A stretch of DNA of 36,045 nt from Parasitella parasitica (lineage: Eukaryota > Mucoromycota > Mucoromycetes > Mucorales > Mucoraceae). Made by a program: the position numbers and the translations under genes. Below the pieces are notes generated by a model. It saw only the letters and a program-made list of their open reading frames with translations, was not told where the DNA came from and searched no databases. The stretch lies in assembly GCA_025201805.1 (NCBI GenBank), contig MU619330.1:1-36045 (forward strand), in the 5' to 3' direction. This document shows, piece after piece, positions 31,704 through 36,045 of this stretch (the first letter of the stretch is position 1; every line of letters starts with the position of its first letter).

Positions 31704-32968
31704 TTACATATTCTTTGGATTGGATGGAGAAGCTATTGGATAAATAGGATAGTGAACTGCTGTATAATCCATGACAGTGCTTCCAAAGGTGCATTTTGAC
31801 AGTTGATCTATGTAATAACATATATAAATTAGTGAATAGCGTCCAGCTACAAATATAAAGTAACATACCCATTAAGCTAGGAATAGGCGCTGCTTGTTTC
31901 CACTGATGCCGATCTTTAGCCAGAGTTGATGTGGGAGTGGAAAAAGAGGGCTGCATATTACATGAGGCGGAAGATGTAGACGACGAAGAGGGAGATAAAG
32001 AAAGATTTAGCATGGAGGTTGCAGCAACATTGGTGGAGTGCTGCGAGGAGCTTTGCTTGAGAATACGTGGTGAGAGAGGTGGAGAAGATGGCGATGATAT
32101 ATAGGTTCTCGTTGATTTGTCACTACCATTACTATTGGGTGGAGATGCGTAAAGCATGTTATCATCTAATAATACCAAGAATAAAAAGTTACACATGTGC
32201 AAGCTGTAATGTAGCTTGATCAATTCTAAACTTACTGAGGTGGCGATCAGACTCGCCGTGCTCTTTTTTTAATGCAATTGATGATGGTGCGTTATGTATG
32301 GAGTGTCGCTGTTGACGTACAGGCGTAGCAGGTCTCGAGTGCCGAGAATGAGGAGACGATATTTTCTCAAGTCCTAATGCAGCTTGTTTTAGCTCTTGTA
32401 TTTCCTTTGTTAATGGTGACTGAGATAAAGGACTAGGAGTAAATACTGTCATGAGTTTCTCGATTCTTCTAAGACGATTTTGAATACGGTCAATGGCTCC
32501 ATTGTCTCCTGCAGCAGTGCTAGCAGCTGAATTATCAGATGAAATAGCTAACGAAGATGATGTGGCTGGCAAATTCGAAGGAGATGAAAGTGAAGAAGCC
32601 ACCACAGATCTCTTTCTACGCTCTGAATTGTTGACACACTCGATACCGTTGCTAGCACAGAAATTGCAAGGACTGTTGCCATCACATTTTGTTTTACGTC
32701 TTCTGCATGTTTCGCAGGCAGAGCCTGAGCTTAATCGACGTGCAGTATTGGTTGTGAATACGCTTCGTGGGTGATCTGATACAACGCTATACACACAATC
32801 ATGGACTTCGTCTATGCAATGCGCACAAGGTTTTCCTCCATTGCAAATACGTTTTCTTCGTTTACATGGTTCACAGCCTCGGAGTGTTGAGCAGCGTTCC
32901 ACAAGCTGGTTTCGGGTAGGGCCAGGATTGGATAATTTGCGATTGGTGGTGGGTAAAGGAGAAGACAT
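31704..32968 (-). CDS. Transcription factor with two tandem Zn2Cys6 clusters
   Basis: Three exons (32968-32236, 32165-31869, 31807-31704) join in phase to 377 residues. Two complete fungal binuclear zinc clusters lie back to back. The first has Cys 32, 35, 42, 48, 51 and 58 around CKRRKRIC; the second has Cys 85, 88, 95, 101, 104 and 111 around CRRRKTKC. Both match C-x2-C-x6-C-x5-C-x2-C-x6-C exactly. A short helical segment that could dimerise (IDRIQNRLRRIEKLM) lies near residue 165. The rest is Ser/Pro-rich, with no fungal-specific middle homology domain visible. Zn2Cys6 proteins bind CGG half-sites, usually as dimers; a single chain with two clusters may bind two half-sites by itself. The target genes are unknown. 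The 3' end is 175 bases upstream of RAD51 on the same strand. Confidence 0.92.
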
Positions 32969-35169
32969 TTAGTCTATATGTTATCAAATTAGTTTGTGAT
33001 CTGCTTTTATTGTTGGATGGATGAGGTGTCTTTTAATTTTCCAGCTGCTGCTATCAATTTCTCTAGTGGTTTCTTTAATATTCAAGACAAGTGATTGAAA
33101 GCGAAAAGAAATCCAGATTTGAAATACGAAAAAAGAGGATAGAGTAAAAGAAAGAAAAAGAAAGGGGAACGGAAATTAAGATGGGACAAGAAAAACCCTA
33201 AAGTATCATTGTAACTTTTATCGGTGTTCCCTCCGTCGTGATCCTTCCTGTTTGAGTGGCGATTAACGATTCATTATTTGTGGGAAAAAAAAGGGGAGGG
33301 GGGGGGGGGTACGGTATCCAATAACCTTGAAATCCAGGGCGAAACATTTGATTTTGACAAGGGTAACCGCCAATCCTTGTACAGGATACACCTTCTGTCG
33401 GCGAATGTTCGAACAAGATCTAAGCGATCAGCTGCGTTGTCTAATCTTTAAGGTTCTGGGACAGCAAATCGTGGAGATAGCAATATACTTTTTGTTGTGT
33501 GAAAAGATAGCAATGCAATTTTTTATATAAATATACACATTATGAGAAAGACGAATCTATATAACATACCCGTGATTTTTATATTTTTTATTGGTAATAC
33601 TGTCTGTGCGTCCTTGCTGTTCGCCAATAGGCGCAATAGGTTTTAGTCTACTTCTTTTAAGTTTTCGCATTCAATTATCTGAGCCGGAATAAAGTTTAGA
33701 TTATCTAATGCTCTTGAACATGTTACGTTAGCTCTTGATAGCTGTCATCAAAAGATCGCTTGCGACCTCAAAGCCGCTCCTATTATACTGATACTTGCAA
33801 ATTTGTGCAGCTACATTTGATAGGCTGTGCTATATATCTGCTTTTCCCGAGCTCTATAAACATGAAAACTAATGCGGGTTTGCAACTATATTTCCCACTT
33901 GGATTTCACATATACTGTACACCTGAGAAATGTAGATTAACTTTTAAGATCGTTATTCAACACAAGCAATGTATCGAACTGCTATTTTAAACAATAATGA
34001 TCGAAAAATCATGGTAAATTAAACGATGTATTGAATCACTTCACTTCACCATTTGATCATGTGCTGAACCATTACCGTAATATCATGAACTTGTAAACGT
34101 TAGTTCCATTTGATAAGCCTTTTGTTACTCGTCCAAATGTCTTTTCTCCATTTCTACAGTAAATGTTGATCGCTGTATTTTTTTTTTTTTTTTTTTTTTG
34201 TGGAAGTGTAGCCGTAAACATACTTGCTTCTGCCATATGAGTATGAAAGATTCTTTAACACTAGATGAAAAGTCGAAATCATTTTCAAGAAAATAGCCAA
34301 TGTGGAAATTCGATCATAAAATGAACCAGAAATACACTGCAGCCTTTAATAAAAATATATATGTCAAATCAGAAGTAAATTTTGGCTTTTGTAATTCCTG
34401 CATTGCTTGCCAGATGAAAGTAATCTCCTTACGACTTGTAAACATGTCAATATTTTCGGCTTGATGGCACGAATCTCAAGTTCCACAAAGTACACGGATC
34501 TATGAATTCTTGAAATTTTCACTGGTTCTCGACATTTTCGATTTGAAATATTGATTTTGAACACTTCTTCTGCTAATAACGTCAAGAAGTTGGCATTGCT
34601 GTCAATATAAACTCACTATATTATCTGATTCAGAGAGACGCATTCAAAAGCATGCATTTGACTTTTTACATATCTTGGTAATACATAGAGTCATTGACTT
34701 TATTTATCCTGCTAATTAAATAACCTTCCTTTCATCCGACTGCGACTGTTCCAGCCACTGCCAAAATTTTGTAAAAAATGTAGTGTACGAAGGTAATTTG
34801 AGTACATCTTAAAAACTGCTAGGGTAAAAACAGGCGGTAAGTGCCCAGGCAGCCTATCTTTTGCATATACCGTTTTTAAAAAATATCAACCAGTGGTAAC
34901 CGACTTATGCTCATGTAGCCCTGAATATGCTTGTTTTAATCAATCTTGAAACAGGATTTATTTTCTTGCGTATCAAAACGTGTGTGATAGATATTTGATT
35001 AGTAATATGTCATTTTCCTTTGAAATTTATTGTTATATAATGTTTTTATAGATGTAATGCATTTATTAGATAGCGATGATTTTCATATTTTGTTATGTTA
35101 TCCAGCTTCGATCTCGGACCCACAAGTATCTTACGAAAGTTGCCATCAAAAATATCTGTTGTTTCTAAT
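32969..35169. other. Upstream region of the Zn2Cys6 gene and gene-poor DNA
   Basis: The first 200 bases are the likely leader and promoter (GA-rich at 33125-33185 on the plus strand). A run of about a dozen G near 33297-33309 lies inside a 72-codon minus-strand open frame (33198-33416) that reads with five Pro and aromatic residues and could be a small exon or chance. A T-run is at 34179-34199. No other exon can be supported; a 73-codon minus frame at 34364-34585 has no recognisable features. Confidence 0.4.
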
Positions 35170-35806
35170 TATTTACGAAAATAAAAAAATGATTTTGTGT
35201 ATAACTTTTGATAAAAATATAAAAATAAAAGCGTTGTACAAATTACAATTGTAATCAAATTAAAAGTATACTGAGGTTTTATCCAGAGAAAAAAAATATT
35301 AGTATTTATAGGATTTGAATTGTCGTATATCAGTTCTCATGAATGGAGCATTGATTCGAGATCCAATGCGTTAACTTGTCGTATTGTTTAATTTCAGGTT
35401 TTAAGGAGAAGCAATCGTGCTGAGTTGCTTTTACCATTGATAGAGATTGGCATAGCATTAGTTGGCCGTGTGAGGATGGCTATCGTCATATTTTAGTTAT
35501 TATTTTAAAGATATCTTTATCTAGAATGATGGGAAAAACTCTTTGGATGACGAGCCGCCATAATTGATATCTTGTCATTATGTATTCTTATTCTGAATGT
35601 TTATTGTGGAAGGGAAAGCACTTTTAATCTGGAGTGTTTTCCTTCACACGACATTCATTGATAAGGTCCTAAATTATATTTGTAATGCGTTTTGATTTAA
35701 ATGACTTTAATATGTTATGCGAGCACGAGTGGCATGAATTGACTATGCGTGACATTTGAGTCTAGCTTTTTCAGCTATGCGCTTTTAGCAATACCATTCC
35801 ATTGCA
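35170..35806 (+). repeat. Dispersed repeat, right copy (inverted relative to 693-1240)
   Basis: This stretch is the diverged partner of the left repeat and reads on the opposite strand. Shared landmarks in order are ATAAAAATAAAAGCG, AGTATACTGAGGTTTTAT, TATTTATAGGATTTGAATTG, ATATCAGTTCTCATGAATG, AGGTTTTAAGGAGAAGCAA, TCTAGAATGATGGGAAAAAC and ACTATGCGTGACATTTGAGT. It contains about 67 bases (35623-35690) absent from the left copy, and the short open frame of the left copy is interrupted here. Confidence 0.8.
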
Positions 35807-36045
35807 GTGATCTCCTATAAATATCTATAGTTATGGCAGATCGTATAGTATATGTCTGTATTGTACATCTTATTAACTGCGCACCTGCGCACATATGTAA
35901 TCTATATCAATTTAAGGTAGCTGAATGAATCTAAAATTGGAATGCAGATCATCATAGTAAATGCATTGCAAAGTGCATAATATTTTTATTATTTTTGTTT
36001 TTCTCATAAAAATACGATTAATTTGGCTAAGTCAACACCAAAATT
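35807..36045. other. AT-rich end of window, nothing recognised
   Basis: No open frame, repeat or RNA gene could be supported in these bases; similarity to the left end stops near 35806. Confidence 0.4.

Noticed and set aside
34364-34585. 73-codon minus-strand frame
   Set aside because: Protein-like in places, but no motif, no flanking splice-linked exons and no relation to the nearby repeat.
1-36045. tRNA, rRNA, CRISPR or bacterial-type operon features
   Set aside because: No A-box/B-box pairs, rRNA blocks, regularly spaced repeats or Shine-Dalgarno-led gene runs were seen; the genes are intron-bearing and eukaryotic.

Overview
The window is eukaryotic nuclear DNA from a fungus, most likely an early-diverging mould of the Mucoromycota (Mucorales type). 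The base composition is AT-rich, the coding genes carry short GT-AG introns (about 45-140 bases), poly-T and poly-A runs and pyrimidine-rich promoters are common, and the protein set (DYRK kinase, TEA-domain factor, CLASP, VTI1, RAD51, bestrophin-like channel, LIM protein, Zn2Cys6 factor) is fungal with an early-diverging flavour. Ten N bases at 17348-17357 show a draft assembly. Species is not determinable by eye. All exon limits below were read from splice signals and reading-frame continuity.

Layout. 1-8 kb is gene-poor: a repeat at about 693-1240, a Cys-rich partial gene at 3236-3625 (+), a small FHA-domain gene at 4353-4861 (-), an unrecognised gene at 5107-5561 (-) and a secreted helical protein at 6511-7317 (+). 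Next come a six-exon bestrophin-like channel with a 13-base micro-exon (8180-9787, +) and a decayed-looking LIM-domain gene (11037-12123, -), which diverges from a large DYRK kinase (12647-16554, +). A small membrane-protein gene (17230-17886, -) is broken by the gap. A FYVE protein (18563-21004, +) converges on a TEAD transcription factor (21422-23286, -), followed by CLASP (24314-28709, -), which shares a 291-base promoter with VTI1 (29001-30016, +). VTI1 ends 39 bases from the end of RAD51 (30056-31529, -), and a transcription factor with two zinc clusters (31704-32968, -) lies behind RAD51. The last 3 kb hold no convincing gene but contain, at about 35170-35806, an inverted copy of the repeat near the left end.

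How the genes relate. This is an ordinary chromosomal gene neighbourhood, not an operon or mobile island. Several products bear on cell shape and polarity (DYRK/Pom1-like kinase, CLASP, LIM protein) or membrane traffic (FYVE protein, VTI1), but I see no evidence that they form one pathway. The most unusual items are a fungal TEA-domain factor whose C-terminus resembles the YAP-binding domain of animal TEADs, the tandem Zn2Cys6 factor, the micro-exon, the multi-site basophilic phosphorylation array in the DYRK kinase, the signs of decay in the LIM gene, and the inverted repeat pair about 34 kb apart.
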